64,000 nucleotides of DNA from Odobenus rosmarus divergens (taxonomy: Eukaryota > Chordata > Mammalia > Carnivora > Odobenidae): positions 4,585,001-4,649,000 of the forward strand of contig NW_004450480.1 of the NCBI RefSeq assembly GCF_000321225.1, given 5' to 3'. Below, one piece after another: positions 33,832 to 45,545 of this stretch (position 1 is the stretch's first letter; each line of letters begins with the position of its first letter). The notes beneath the pieces were generated by a model. It was given only the letters and a program-made list of their open reading frames with translations, was not told where the DNA came from and ran no database searches. The translations under genes and the position numbers were made by a program.

Positions 33832-34599
33832 AGTAACACTATCCCACAGAAATACAGTGTCAGTCACATATGCAACTCTAAAGTCTCTGGGAGCCACACT
33901 TAAAAAAGTAAAAGCAAATAGGTGACGTTAACTTGAATAATGCGTTTCATTTAATCATATGTAACTACATTATTGTCATATCAACGTATAACCTATATAA
34001 AAATGATTAATTAGATACTTGATACTTTTTGCACTCCAAGTCTTTGAATTTGGTGTATATCTTAAAGTTAAAGCACATCTCAATTTAGGTATTATATCTT
34101 TATTGGAAATTCTTGATCTATATTTAGATTTCATCAAATTTGCAGTTGAAAAAGTAGATTCTTCTAAGTTGTCCCAATCATATCTAAACATTTTCTAATA
34201 CCTGAATTGAACATCAAAAAATGATTTCCCTTAATATTTGCATCCACATTGACAAAACTGGTTCATTTCTTTTAGAATTGATTTGACTTTGAAATAAAAG
34301 CATATCAATCTCAGATCTACATGCATTCAAATTAAATAGATTTGCCACTCTTTGTCAAGTCCAAAAAGGTATAACGTAAGTTGAAAACAACTCTCACTTT
34401 TTAATATCAGCAAAATATTCTTCAAATTTTTATAGTTTTTATAGTCCATTTATATAAAGCTACCAATTTTAATAATATTCTCTGCAGATTGATTCATGTT
34501 AGAAAACGTGTAAAATCATTACTATTGGTATGTATTATGAGAGGTTTACATTTTAACATAAATTCTCATAATTGTTTAGCTTTGTCACAAGCTTTTTTT
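33832..34599 (-). pseudogene. hAT (Charlie-type) transposon remnant, transposase C-terminal part
   Basis: This is the left half of a decayed autonomous hAT element, coding on the minus strand. The terminal region (CACTATCCCACAGAAATACA then GAGCCACACTTAAAAAAGTA) resembles the ends of MER3/Charlie-related elements. On the minus strand from 34191 to 33976 the frame contains STANLMKSKYRSRISNKDI, which matches the conserved C-terminal dimerisation region of hAT transposases (the ZBED5/FAM200-like TxNxMKSKYRSRL pattern). The N-terminal portion lies 7.3 kb away at 41950-43460, separated by a large L1 insertion. The frame has stops and no intact product is possible. The family call is by motif, and no search was run. 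Confidence 0.75.
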
Positions 34600-34600
34600 T

Positions 34601-34813
34601 GTATAAAAAGACTTTCTTTAAAGATTTATTTATTTATCTGAGAGAGAGAGCAGGGGGAAGGGCAGAGGGAGAGAATTCAAGCAGACTCCCTGCTGAGCGC
34701 AGAGCCTGACACGGGGCTTGATCTTATGACTCTGAGATTATGACCTGAGCCGAAATCACGAGATGATGCTTACCTGACTGAGCCAACCAGGCGCCCCTGT
34801 ATATAAAGACTTT
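34601..34813 (-). mobile_element. CAN-SINE (SINEC), reverse, in the L1 tail
   Basis: Body 34616-34798, ending GCCAACCAGGCGCCCCT. The 15 bp duplication is GTATAAAAAGACTTT (34601-34615) against GTATATAAAGACTTT (34799-34813), with one mismatch. It lies inside the 3' end of the reverse L1. Confidence 0.95.
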
Positions 34814-35170
34814 TTAAAAGTAGTTTTAGGTTTACAACAAAATTGAGAGGAAGGTACTGAAATTTCCTATAGACCACCTGCCCCAACACATGCGCAGCTT
34901 CCGCCATTATGAACACCACTCAACAGAATGGTACATTTTTTACCAAGGATGAACCGGTATTGACATGATCATCATCCAGAGTCCATAGTTTACCTCAGCA
35001 TTCACTCTTGGCTTTGTATATTCAATGGGTTTGGACAATGTACAATGACATATAACCATAATTATATCCTACAGAATATTTTCACTGCCCTTAAAAATCT
35101 TCTGTGCTCTGCCTATTCATCTTTCCCTCACCCCACACTTGGTAACTCCTGATCTTTTCATTGTTTCCAT

Positions 35171-35405
35171 TGTTTTACCTTTTCTTTTCTTTTTTTTAAT
35201 AAAGATTTTATTTATTTGAGAGTGAGAGTGAGAGAGTGCCCAAGCATGAACTGGGGGAGGGGTAGAGGGAAAGGGGGAAGCAGGCTCTCTGCTGAGCAAG
35301 GAGTCTGAGGCAGGGCTCGATCCCAGGACCCTGGGATCATAACTTGAGCCGAAGGCAGACGCTTAACCAACTGAGCCACCCAGGTGCCCCCTGTTTTGCC
35401 TTTTC
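35171..35405 (-). mobile_element. CAN-SINE (SINEC), reverse, inside the L1
   Basis: Body 35185-35391. The duplication is TGTTTTACCTTTTC (35171-35184) against TGTTTTGCCTTTTC (35392-35405). The antisense B-box region reads CTCGATCCCAGGACCCTGGG. Confidence 0.96.
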
Positions 35406-35974
35406 CAGAACGTCATATAATTGCATACTATATATGAAATAAGCCTTCCCAATTTGGCTTATTTCACATGGTAATATGCACTTAAGTTTCCTCCATGTCT
35501 TTTCATGGCTTGATAGCTTATTTCTTTTTAGCATTGAATACTATCCTATCATCTGGCTGTACCACAATTTATTTATCTATTCACTTACTGAAGGCTATTT
35601 TGGTTACTTCCAAGTTTTGGCAATTATGAATAAATCTGCTGTTAACATCTGTATGCAAGGTTTTATGCTGACATAACTTTTCAGCTCCTCTGGGTAAATA
35701 TTAAGAAGTGTAATTGCTGGATTGTACAGTAAGAGCATGTTTAGTTTTGGAAGAAAGTGCCAAACTATCTTCCAGAGTGGCTGTACCATTTTGCCTTTCC
35801 ACCAGCAATGCATGAGGATTCCTGTTGCTCCACATCTGCAATAGCATTTGATCTTATCAGGGTTCCAGAATTTGACCATTTAAATAGGCATGAGGTGGTA
35901 TCCCTTGTTGTTTTAATTTCCCTGATTACACACTGATGTGGAATATCTTTTTTAGATTTGCCATTTGGCTTATT

Positions 35975-36810
35975 TACCATTTGTATATCTTTTTTTTTGT
36001 TTGTTTGTTTTTGTTTTTTAATAATTTTTTTATTGTTATGTTAATCACCATACATTACATCATTAGTTTTTGATGCAGTGTTCCATGATTCATTGTTTGT
36101 GCATAACACCCAGTGCTCCACGCAGAATGTGCCCTCTTTAATACCCATCACCAGGCTAACCCATCCCCCCACCCCCCTCCCCTCTAGAACCCTCAGTTTG
36201 TTTTTCAGAGTCCATCGTCTCTAATGGTTTGTCTCCCCCTCCGACTTACTCCCCTTCATTCTTCCCCTCCTGCTATCTTCTTCTTCTTCTTCTTTTTTTT
36301 CTTAACATATATTGCATTATTTGTTTCAGAAGTACAGATCCGTGATTCCTCAGTCTTGTACAATTCACAGTGCTCACCATAGCACATACCCTCCCCGATG
36401 TCTATCACCCAGCCACCCAATCCCTCCCACCCCCCACCACTCCAGCAACCCTCAGTTTGTTTCCTGAGATTAAGAATTCCTCATATCAGTGAGGTCCTAT
36501 GATACATGTCTTTCTCTGACTGACTTATTTCACTCAGCATAACACCCTCCAGTTCCATCCACGTCGTTGCAAATGGCAAGATCTCATTCCTTTTGATGGC
36601 TGCATAATATTCCATTGTGTATATATACCACATCTTCTTTATCCATTCATCTGTCGATGGACATCTTGGCTCTTTCCACAGTTTGGCTCTTGTGGACATT
36701 GTTGCTATAAACATTGGGGTGCACGTACCCCTTCGGATCCCTACATTTGTATCTTTGGGGTAAATACCCAGTAGTGCAATTGCTGGATCGTATACCATTT
36801 GTATATCTTT
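35975..36810 (-). mobile_element. Young L1 insertion, reverse, 5'-truncated, inside the older L1
   Basis: Insert 35993-36792 (800 bp) is flanked by a perfect 18 bp duplication, TACCATTTGTATATCTTT, at 35975-35992 and 36793-36810. It holds poly(T), the full carnivoran L1 3' UTR in antisense (including TTC5 at 36278-36292 and a C-rich tract at 36161-36183) and the end of ORF2. The minus-strand frame 36798-36481 (105 codons) is still open and reads DEWIKKMWYIYTMEYYAAIK, the conserved ORF2 C-terminal region. Confidence 0.97.
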
Positions 36811-36833
36811 GATGAGGTGTTGGTGAAGGTCTT

Positions 36834-36847
36834 TGGCATATTTTATT

Positions 36848-36879
<32 letters not shown>

Positions 36880-37075
36880 AAGATTTTATTTATTTAACAG
36901 AGAGAGACACAGTGAGACAGGGAACACAAGCAGGGGGAGTGGGAGGGGGAGAAGCAGACTCCCTGCTGAGCAGGGAGCCCGATGCGGGGCTTGATCCCAG
37001 GACCCTGGGATCATGACCTGAGCTGAAGGCAGATGCTTAATGACTGAGCCACCCAGGTGCCCCTGGCATATTTTA
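36834..37075 (-). mobile_element. CAN-SINE (SINEC), reverse, inside the L1
   Basis: Body 36846-37063 with a (TTTA)n tail at 36841-36880. Perfect 12 bp duplication TGGCATATTTTA at 36834-36845 and 37064-37075. It is head-to-head with the next SINE, 28 bp away. Confidence 0.97.
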
Positions 37076-37079
37076 AAAT

Positions 37080-37321
37080 TCAGGTTGTTTGCTGGGGCAC
37101 TGGGAGTGCTCAGTTGGTTAAGCACCTGACTCCTGTTTCAGCTCAGGTCATGATCTCAGGGTCATGAGATGGAGCCCCGCATCAGGCTCTGTGTTCTTCA
37201 GGGAGTCTGCTTGAGATTCTATCTCTCTCTCTCCCTCTGCCCCTCCCCACTGCTCACTTGCTCTCTAAAATAAATAAGTAAGTAAGTGAATAAATAAATC
37301 TTTAAAAAATCAGGTTGTTTG
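37080..37321 (+). mobile_element. CAN-SINE, older variant, inside the L1
   Basis: Body 37092-37309, starting CTGGGGCACTGGGAGTGCTC. The middle differs from the other copies (GGGTCATGAGATGGAGCCCC, GTCTGCTTGAGATTCTATCT), and the tail is AAATAAGTAAGTAAGTGAAT. Perfect 12 bp duplication TCAGGTTGTTTG at 37080-37091 and 37310-37321. Confidence 0.95.
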
Positions 37322-37832
37322 TTGTTTAATTGTTGAATTTTATCAGTTCTGCACATATTTTAGATGACAGATGTGTCTTTTGCAAATATATTTTCCTAGT
37401 CTGTGTCTTATCTTCTAATTCTCTTAACATTGTCTTTGACAGAGTAGATATTTTTAAATTTGATGAAGTCCAGTTTATCAATTATTTCTTTTATGGCTCA
37501 TGTCTTTGGTGTTGTACCTAAAAAGGCACCACCATACCCAGGGTCATCTAGGTTTTCTTCTATATTATCTTCTAGGAGTTTTACAGTTTTGCTTTTTATG
37601 TTTAAGTCTCTGATCCATTTTGAGTTAACTTTTGTGAAGGGTGTAAGGATTGTGTTTAGATTCATTCTTTTTGCATGTGGATATCCAGCTGTTCTAGCAC
37701 CGTTGGTCAAGGAGATCATCTTTGCTCTATTATATTTCCTTTACTTCTTTATCAAAGTTAGTTGACTATATTTATGTGGGTCTATTTCTGATCTCTCTAT
37801 TTTTTTATTTATCTATTTGTCTATTCTTCCAC

Positions 37833-39895
37833 CAATACCACACTATGTTAAGCCAGAGCAATTAGGCAAGAAAAAGAAATAAAAAACATCCAAATTGGAA
37901 AGGAAGAAGTAAAACTGCCACTATTTGCAAATAATATGATATTATATATAGAAAACTCTAGAGACTCCACCCCCCCCAAAAAAACACCAAAAATTTTTAG
38001 AGCTCATAAAGGAATTAAATAAAGTTTCAGGATACAGAATCAATGTACAAAAATCAATTGTGTTTCTACACACTAACAATAAAATATCAGAAAAAAAATA
38101 AAGAAACAATCCCATTTACAAATTCATCAAAAGGAATAAAATATCTAGGAATAAATGTAACCAAGGAGGTGAGAGACCTGTACACTGAAAACTATAAGAT
38201 GATGAGAGAAACTGAAGAACATGCAAATACATGGAAAGATATTCCATGCTCACGGACTGGAAGAATATTGTTAAAATGTCTATACTACCCAAAGCAATCT
38301 ACAGATTTAATGCAATCCCTGTCAAAACACTGGAGGCATTTTACACAGAAATTGAACACATAATCTTAAAATTTCTATGGGACCACAAAAGACCGCAAAT
38401 AGTCAAAGCAATCCAGCTATAGTAATCAGAACAGTGTGGTATTGGCATAAAAACAGACACTTAGATCAATGGAACAGAACAAAGAGCCCAGAAATAAACC
38501 CACACATATATGGTCTAATATTTTTGATAAAGGAGGCAAGAATATACAATAAGAAAAGGACAGTCTATTAAATAAATGGTGTTGGGAAAACTGAACAGCC
38601 ACATGTAAAACCATAAGACTCCTAAAAGAAAACAAAGGTGGTAAGCTCCTTGATATCAGTCTTATTGATGATTTTTTTGAGCTGACTCTAAAAGCAAAGG
38701 TAACTAAAGCAAAAATAAACAAGTGGGGCTACATCAAACTAAAAAGCTTCTGCACAGCAAAGGAAATCATCAACAAAATGAAATGTAATCTACTGATTGG
38801 AAGAAAATATTTGCAAGTCATATATCTGATAGGGGGTTAATATTCAAAATATATAAAGAACTAATACAACTGAATAACAAAAAAACTCCCAAACAATATG
38901 ATTTAAAAATAGGCAGTGGATCTGAATAGACATTTTTTTCCAAAGAAGACATATAGATGGCACATGAAAAGATGTTCAACATTGCTAATTACCAGGGAAA
39001 TGCAAATAAAAACCATAATGATATACTACATCATGCCTATCAAAATGGCTATTGTATATATAAAAAAGAAATAACAAACATTGGTGAGGATGTGAAGAAA
39101 AGGGAACTCTTGTGTACTATTGGTGGAAATGGAAATTGATATAGTCACTAAGGAAAACAGTAGGTGATTTACTCAAAAAATAGATCCAGCAATTTTATTT
39201 CTGGGATTTATCTGAAGAAAACAAAAACAGTAATTTGGAAGGATATATGCACCCCCATGTTCACTGTATTATGTACAATAGCCAAGATCTGGAAACAACC
39301 AAAGTGTCCATAAGTGGATGAATAAAGGTGTTCACACACACACATACAAACACACACACACAATCAAATACTATTCAGCCATAAAAAAGAATAAAATCTT
39401 ACCATTTGTGGCAATATGGATGGATCTTGAGGGCATTATCCTAAATGAAATAAATCAGAAAAAGACAAGTACATATGAGCTCACTAATATATGGAATCTA
39501 AAAAATAAAACAAACAACAAAAGAACAAAAACAAGCTCATTGATTCAAAGAATAGATCGGTAGCTGCTGGGGGGTTAGGGTGGGTGGGAGTAAAATGGGT
39601 GGAGGGTCAAAGGGCACAAACTTGAAGCTAAAATAATAAATAAGTTATGGGGATATAATACACAGCATGGTGACTAAAGTTAAAAATGCTGTATTGCATA
39701 TTTAAAAGTTGCTAAGTAATCTTAAAAGTCCTCATCACAAGAAAAAAATTCTTTTAACTATGTATGGTACTGGATGTTAACTAGACTCATTATGGTGATT
39801 GTTTCACAAGGTATACAAATACTGAATCATTATATTGTATACCTGAAACTAATATAAAGTTATGTGTCAATTTTAACTCAATAAAAAAAAATACC
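37833..39895 (+). mobile_element. L1 insertion on the plus strand inside the reverse L1
   Basis: From about 37846 (AGCCAGAGCAATTAGGCAAG) to poly(A) at about 39887, covering ORF2 from the reverse transcriptase C-terminal side to the 3' UTR, which ends GTATACCTGAAACTAATATA then CAATAAAAAAAA. The host L1 reads straight across once this 2.05 kb is removed (CCACCAATACCAC resumes at CTGTCATGACTACTG). The short duplication AATACCAC flanks it. ORF2 is broken into frames of at most 106 codons. Confidence 0.9.
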
Positions 39896-42218
39896 ACCTG
39901 TCATGACTACTGTAGCTTTAAATTAAGTCTTGAAGTCAGGTAGCAGCTGTCCTCCAACATTGTTATTTTTCACTATTGTGTTGGCTATTCTGGGTCTTTT
40001 GCCTCTCCATATAGACTTTGGAATGTGTATAAACATAAAATAACTTGTTGGGATTTTAATTGGGATTGAATCTGTCGATGAGGGTGAGAACTGGCATCTT
40101 CACAATATTGAGTTTTCCTATCCGTGAACATGGAATATCTCTTAATTCATTTAGTTCTTCTTTGATTTTGTTCATCAGAGTTTTGTAGCTTTCCTCATTT
40201 AGCTCTTGTATAATGTTGTTACATTTATATCTAAGTACTTCATTTTGGGGTACTAATATAAATGGTATTGTGTTTTTATTTTCAAATTTCACTTGTTCAT
40301 TGTTGGTATCTAGGAAAGCAATTGACTTTTGTATATTATTCTTGTATTCTGCAAACTTGCTATAATCACTCATTAGTTCCAGGAGGATTTTTTTTTGTTG
40401 TTCATTCTTTCAGATTTTCTACGTAGATGATCATACCATCTGATAGCAAAGTTTTACGTCTTCCTTCCCAATCCGTATACATTTTCTTTCTTTTACTTGC
40501 CTTACTGCATTAGCAAGGACTTTCCAGTATAATGTTGAAGACAAGTGGTGAGAGAGGACTTTCTTTCCTTGTTCCTGATCTTGGAGGGAAAGCTTCAACT
40601 TTCCTACCATTAAGTAATGCTATTAGCTGTAGGCTTATAAAGTGTCTTTATCCAGTTGAGAATATTCCCCTCTATTTCTAGTTTACTGAGAGTTGTTATC
40701 ATGAATGGGTGTTGGATTTTGTCAAATGCTTTTTCTGCATCTATTCATATAACCATGTGATTTTTCTTTTTTGGTCTGTTAATATGATGATTACATTAAC
40801 TGATTAACTGACCTGGGATAAATCCCACTTGATCATGGTGTGTAATTTTTTTTATACTTCTTTGGATTCTATTTGGTGATATTTTTGTTGAGAATTTTTG
40901 CATTATGTTTCTGAGTCTGTAGTTTTCTTGTAATGTCTTTGCCTTATTTTGATATTAAGGTGATGCTGACCTCATAGAATAAATTAGGGATACTCCCACC
41001 GCTTCTCTACTCTGAAAGAAATCATAGAGAATTGGTATAATTCATTCCTTAAATGTTTGATAGAATTCACCAGGGAACCCCTCTGGGCCTGGTTTGAGAG
41101 GTTATTAGTTATCGATTTAATTTTGTTAATAGATATAGGCATATTTATGTAATCTATTTCTTCTTGTGTGAGTTTTGGCAGATTGTGTCTTTCAAGGAAT
41201 TGGTTCATTTCATCTAGGTCATCAAATTTACAGGCATTGAGTTGCTCATAGTATTCCATTATCATTCTTTTAATTTCTTTGGGATCAGTAGTGATGCCTC
41301 TTTTTTTCTGATATTTTCTCTATTTTCCTTTGTTAGTCTGGCTAGGAATTTCATTGATTTTATTGAACTTTACAAAGAACTAGCTTTTGGTTTTGTTGAT
41401 TTTCTCTATATCTTTTTTTCAATTTCATTGGTTTCTGCTCTCATTTTTCTTTTCTTCTACTTACTTTAGATTTAATTTGCTCTTCTTTTTTCTAGTTTCC
41501 TAAGGGAGAAACTTAGATTATTGATTTTAGATCTTTTTTCCTTTGTAATATATGCATTCAATGCTATAAATTTTTTCTCTAAGCAGTGCTTTTGCTGTAT
41601 CCCACACATTTGGTTAAATTGTAATTTTACTTTCATTAGTTCAAAACATTTAAAATTTCTCTTGAGATTTCTTCTTTGACCCATGTGTTATTTAGAATTA
41701 CGTTGTTTAATCTCCACATATTTTGGGATTTTCCAGTTATCTTTCTATTATTGATTTCTAGTTGAATTCCACTGTGGTCTGAGAGCAGACACTGAATGAT
41801 GTGTATTCTTTTAAATGTGTTAAGGTGCGATTTATGGACCAGAATGTAATTTATGTCAGTGGATGTTCCATGTGGACTTGAGAAAAATGTGCATTCTGCT
41901 GTTGGATAGGATAGTTTATAGATGTAAATCATATCCAGTTGATACAAATAAGCTTTTTTAAAATTTCAAATTTAGTTTGTTCATATGTGGACTGATAATG
42001 GTGAAAAGTATAAATCATTTTGCCATTTTTTGGTTTTGATTATTGAATATGTGGGAAGGATTCATTTTGTTTCAAGAAAATCTTGAATCAGAGTTAAGTC
42101 TTTTAAAACTGTTCCATGACTCAACCAATATGTGTTGGCAAAGTACACAACATAATTAAAATTGTCTTCTATTCTCATCAACAGTTCTATAAACTGGTGA
42201 TTCCTAGCATTTGCACAT

Positions 42219-42377
42219 ATATTGAATAATTTTTTTTTCTAAAGTAGACTCCACGCCCAGCATGGAGCGCAACATAGGGCCTGAACTTACAACCCTGAGA
42301 TCAAGACCTGAGCTGAGATCAAGAGTCAGATGCCTAACTGACTGAGCCACCCAGGTGACCCATATTGAATAATTTTT
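42219..42377 (-). mobile_element. Short tRNA-type CAN-SINE, reverse, in the hAT element
   Basis: Body 42235-42361 (127 bp), lacking the long CT-rich middle. Antisense head GAGCCACCCAGGTGACCC. Perfect 16 bp duplication ATATTGAATAATTTTT at 42219-42234 and 42362-42377. Confidence 0.95.
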
Positions 42378-42530
42378 AACAATTACACCCATGAGGGGTG
42401 CCTGGCTGACTCAGTCAGTAGAGCCTGTGACTCTTGATCTTGGGGTTGTGAGTTCAAGCCCCGTGTTGGAGGTAGAGTTTATTTCAAAGTAATAAATGTA
42501 CAACTTAAGAAAAAACAATTACACCCATGA
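42378..42530 (+). mobile_element. Short tRNA-type CAN-SINE in the hAT element
   Basis: Body 42395-42513 (119 bp), starting GGGGTGCCTGGCTGACTCAG, with B-box-like GAGTTCAAGCCCC and no CT-rich middle. Perfect 17 bp duplication AACAATTACACCCATGA at 42378-42394 and 42514-42530. It is head-to-head with the previous SINE, 33 bp apart. Confidence 0.96.
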
Positions 42531-43460
42531 TATTTTCCATAAAGTCTGCTTTAGAAAACTGAGCATAAATAGTTTCAATATGAAGCCTAGAGTGGAGCAA
42601 AGTAATAAAGGAATCATCTGTTTTTTGTTTTAAAGTTCCATTAACTTCAGATTTTTAACCCAATATACCTGGAACACTGTCCATCATGGTAGAAACTAAT
42701 TTCATGTTTAGCTGAAGTTATTCTTTGATAGATATAAACAGTTGAACAATATTTGCACAAGTTTTATTTGTTTATTTATTTTTGGTTTGATTTGATATTT
42801 CTTAGTAAATTTGGAAGTTCTTTAAGATAAAACATACCCAGAGTACTAACTGGGCTGTGTATCTTATATCATACAACTCACTGAAAGCCAAAGTAAAGTT
42901 CTTGCAGTGTTTTCATAGTTTGAATCATTTGATCTTTGATATTGTTAGAAAAATCTGGCATTCTATGTTCAGTTGCTTTCTAGCTTCATTGAAGAAATTC
43001 CACTTCTTATATTTTTTTGTCTTGTCCTCATAATTTTTTGTATAATTTTCACAGTGGGATTAATTTATTTAACCATGTCTCTGTCTTTAAACCAGTTTTC
43101 TATTTTTTGTGTTTACAAGAATCCAAGATGGTTATAGTTGGACAAAATTATATCCCAGATCCTTTTAAAAAATCATACTAAGTTGTTTCTTGGACATTTA
43201 ATTTGGATTTCACATGACTAATGTCATTGATTCCTTTTTGACTTTTGAAAGGAAACTTATTATCAATATCACTGAATACCATTTTGTAATGGGCTTTTGC
43301 AAAATGCATGTATAAATATTAGACTCAATCATTCTAAACTGAATGATGAAAATGTCTGCTCAGAGCATTGTGAGAATTTAGAAGCTAAATTCAGGCTTCA
43401 TGGTAAATGTTCCCATCTGGGATTGAGAAGTCAAGCTGTTTGCTATCTGTGACCTAAGAT

Positions 43461-44548
43461 AAAAATTACTTATATTTTCTGTGTCTAAAACTATGGAATA
43501 TAACTGCTAAACAAGGAACTAAAACAGCTCTATGACCTGGCAACAATCACTGTCTCTTTCATAGTTTCTGTCTTCCTCTATTTGCTGGAAATCCCATTAG
43601 CCACCAAATGCTTTTTCTGCTTTTTCAAAAATTCTGCTGTTTTATAACATGGCTTCCACTAGCTGCGGCACCAGTAGCCCCTCTGTGGCACTGTTTCAGT
43701 TACCAATTCTAATGGGCTTGAGCTCTCCATGTTTCTCAGGTGGAACTCCTAAGAGTGATGACATGACTTGCCAACTTTTTCACATTTAGCGTGTCACTGG
43801 CTAGCCTATTGGGCAGCTATCCATTCCTGAGCCAATCAGCTGAGGAAATGCAGTCATTTGGGAGAAGCCAGGGCCATGAGGGCAGCAGTGGCTCTCCACA
43901 GGGTGGTTGCCCTTAGAAATAGTGTGGGCAGGCAGGAAGAAATTATTTGACATCTGAAATATTCAAGACTGGCATAGAAGAGCACTACAGTTCCTATTCT
44001 GACAAGCTGTATACCAAATTATTGGAAAGACTCAGAAGAATTTTCTGAGGAAGGAGAAGAGATTTGTGAAGGAGAGTTCTTTATCCCAAGAGAAGAAGAA
44101 AAAAGGATGCCAGTATGATCAGGGCATCTCACACTAATGATGTCTAAATTTGATGTCCTTCTGCCATTTTCCATCCATAGCACCACTGAATGGATGGAAA
44201 CCCTTCACCTTGTTTCAGATTCCTTCTCTGGTAATAAGCTCCTGGATGGCCTCCCTGCAGCCAACTCTCTGTGTTCTAAGTTGGTCCGTGCACGAGAAGC
44301 GTATATTATATTTTACTTAAATGTGATGCTTGATTTCCTCTTCCCAGAACTAAGTTGTGACTTCTAATTAATTCCATTTATAAGTAAATATGGAACATAC
44401 ACTGTGCCAGATGCTTTGAAGGATATAAGCATGAACAGGATATCTATTCTGCCCTCAAGGAACAGACAATCTAAAAGAAGTTTTATGACTTATAACCAAT
44501 TATCTGTAATGCAAAGGAGAACCTGGTGTCCTAAGAGAGGTGCAGATT
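43461..44548. other. Anonymous sequence
   Basis: No gene or secure repeat. 44385-44480 weakly resembles reverse L2 (CACTGTGCCAGATGCTTTGA, CTGCCCTCAAGGAACAGACA). Confidence 0.45.
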
Positions 44549-44772
44549 AAGAAAAATTTTTATGGGGTACCTGGGTGGCTCAGTCGTTAAGCGTCTGCCT
44601 TCCGCTCAGGTCATGATCCCAAGGTCCTCGGATCGAGTCCCACAACGGGCTTCCTGCTCGGTGGGAAGCTTGCTTCTCTCTCTCCCACTCCCCCTGCTTG
44701 TGTTCCTCTCTCGCTGTGTCTCTCTCTGTCAAATAAATAAATAAAATCTTAAAAAAAAAGAAACATTTTTAT
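44549..44772 (+). mobile_element. CAN-SINE (SINEC) with target-site duplication
   Basis: Body 44564-44757, starting GGGGTACCTGGGTGGCTCAG, with a full CT-rich middle and tail. Duplication AAGAAAAATTTTTAT (44549-44563) against AAGAAACATTTTTAT (44758-44772). Confidence 0.96.
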
Positions 44773-45456
44773 AAGCATTCAAAAGAAGACTAAAAGCTAC
44801 GTTGTGCTGTAAATATTTCATACCGGACTCTGGGTTGTGTGCTTGGAGGAAGCCCTGATTTGTAGTATTTGCTGATTTCCATAATGTAAATATACCCATT
44901 ACGGCCAATTTCAAGCTGCCAATCTGAAATCACTGAACATATAGTTGGGAAAAGACATGTAGTCACCCATCACTATGTAGTGTTTGCATCATTCAGATAA
45001 GATAATCACAAGAACACAGATAGTAATAAAATGTAGTAAAATCACTAGGAGGTCATAATCTTTGTTTTTAACAAAATTTGTTTAATCCTATTAACTTACA
45101 TTTAATAACAGGTATGTTTTACAACTGGCTTAGAAAATTCCCCCAAATGTAGCGACTGCTACTCTCAAGCTGCTCCAGCACACTGCGGGTTAACGGGCTG
45201 GGAGGAACTTGGATTCTAACTGGGGGAGGGACAGACCAAAAAGAGGCCTTTAAATTGAGCCTCTGGACACAGGCATGGAGAGGAGAGGCCCGTTCCTGAG
45301 AGAGAAAATGAGAAGAAGGAATCGAAGAACAAAAAACCTGAGGCATGAATGGGGAAAAAAAAAAAAAGAGTAAACTACTTCTGTAATCCAACTCAGCAAC
45401 TAACTACTGACTCGGCTCAGGGCTAATTCTCATCTCCATCTCTACCCATTTCAAAC
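44773..45456. other. Anonymous sequence
   Basis: No gene or repeat recognised. A-run at about 45355-45366. Confidence 0.5.
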
Positions 45457-45545
45457 CGATGACAATGATTAACAATAATAATGATAATAGCAGCTAATAT
45501 TTGTTGAATGATTGGTGCCAGGTACCGTTCTAACGAAGGAACAGA
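45457..45545 (-). mobile_element. MIR SINE 3' fragment, reverse
   Basis: AACAATAATAATGATAATAG, TATTTGTTGAATGATTGGTG then CCAGGTACCGTTCTAACG is the reversed MIR 3' end. Confidence 0.6.

Larger units (their letters stand above)
34589..41959 (-). mobile_element. Old 5'-truncated L1, reverse orientation, holding five later insertions
   Basis: The 3' end is at about 34600 (antisense of the terminal CCTTCTCTCAATTTT-type sequence near 34840). The 3' UTR and ORF2 follow rightwards in antisense to about 41949, with the 5' edge in the endonuclease domain. Minus-strand frames still read as ORF2: at 41947-41636 the endonuclease C-terminus with its SDHSG motif, and at 41265-40984 a segment with ERHNLPKLTQEEIDYIN typical of the region before reverse transcriptase. 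AAGCTTTTTT at 34589 and 41950 is a candidate 10 bp target duplication. Inside it lie SINEs at 34616, 35185, 36846 and 37092, an L1 at 35993 (-), and an L1 at 37846 (+). Removing them leaves about 3.6 kb. It is inactive. Confidence 0.88.
41950..43460 (-). pseudogene. hAT (Charlie-type) transposase remnant, N-terminal and central part
   Basis: This is the continuation, across the L1 nest, of the transposase pseudogene at 33832-34599. Minus-strand reading gives GTLKQKTDDSFITLL followed by HSRLHIETIYAQFSK (about 42620-42550), the position of the hAT motif in which a DGAPxM element precedes HCxxHxExL. Further on is TYWLSHGTVLK (about 42130-42095), equivalent to the hAT RWLSRG motif. Two small SINEs interrupt it (42235-42361, 42395-42513). 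Stops are frequent. The right boundary of the transposon is uncertain; 43460 is where transposon-like AT-rich antisense sequence fades, and no terminal inverted repeat could be placed. Confidence 0.7.

Noticed and set aside
36481..36798. 105-codon frame with clear protein similarity
   Set aside because: It is the end of L1 ORF2 in a 5'-truncated insertion, so not a host gene and not a functional transposon gene.
40056..41947. Several 70-105 codon minus-strand frames
   Set aside because: Fragments of a single broken L1 ORF2 (endonuclease and reverse transcriptase regions), not separate genes.
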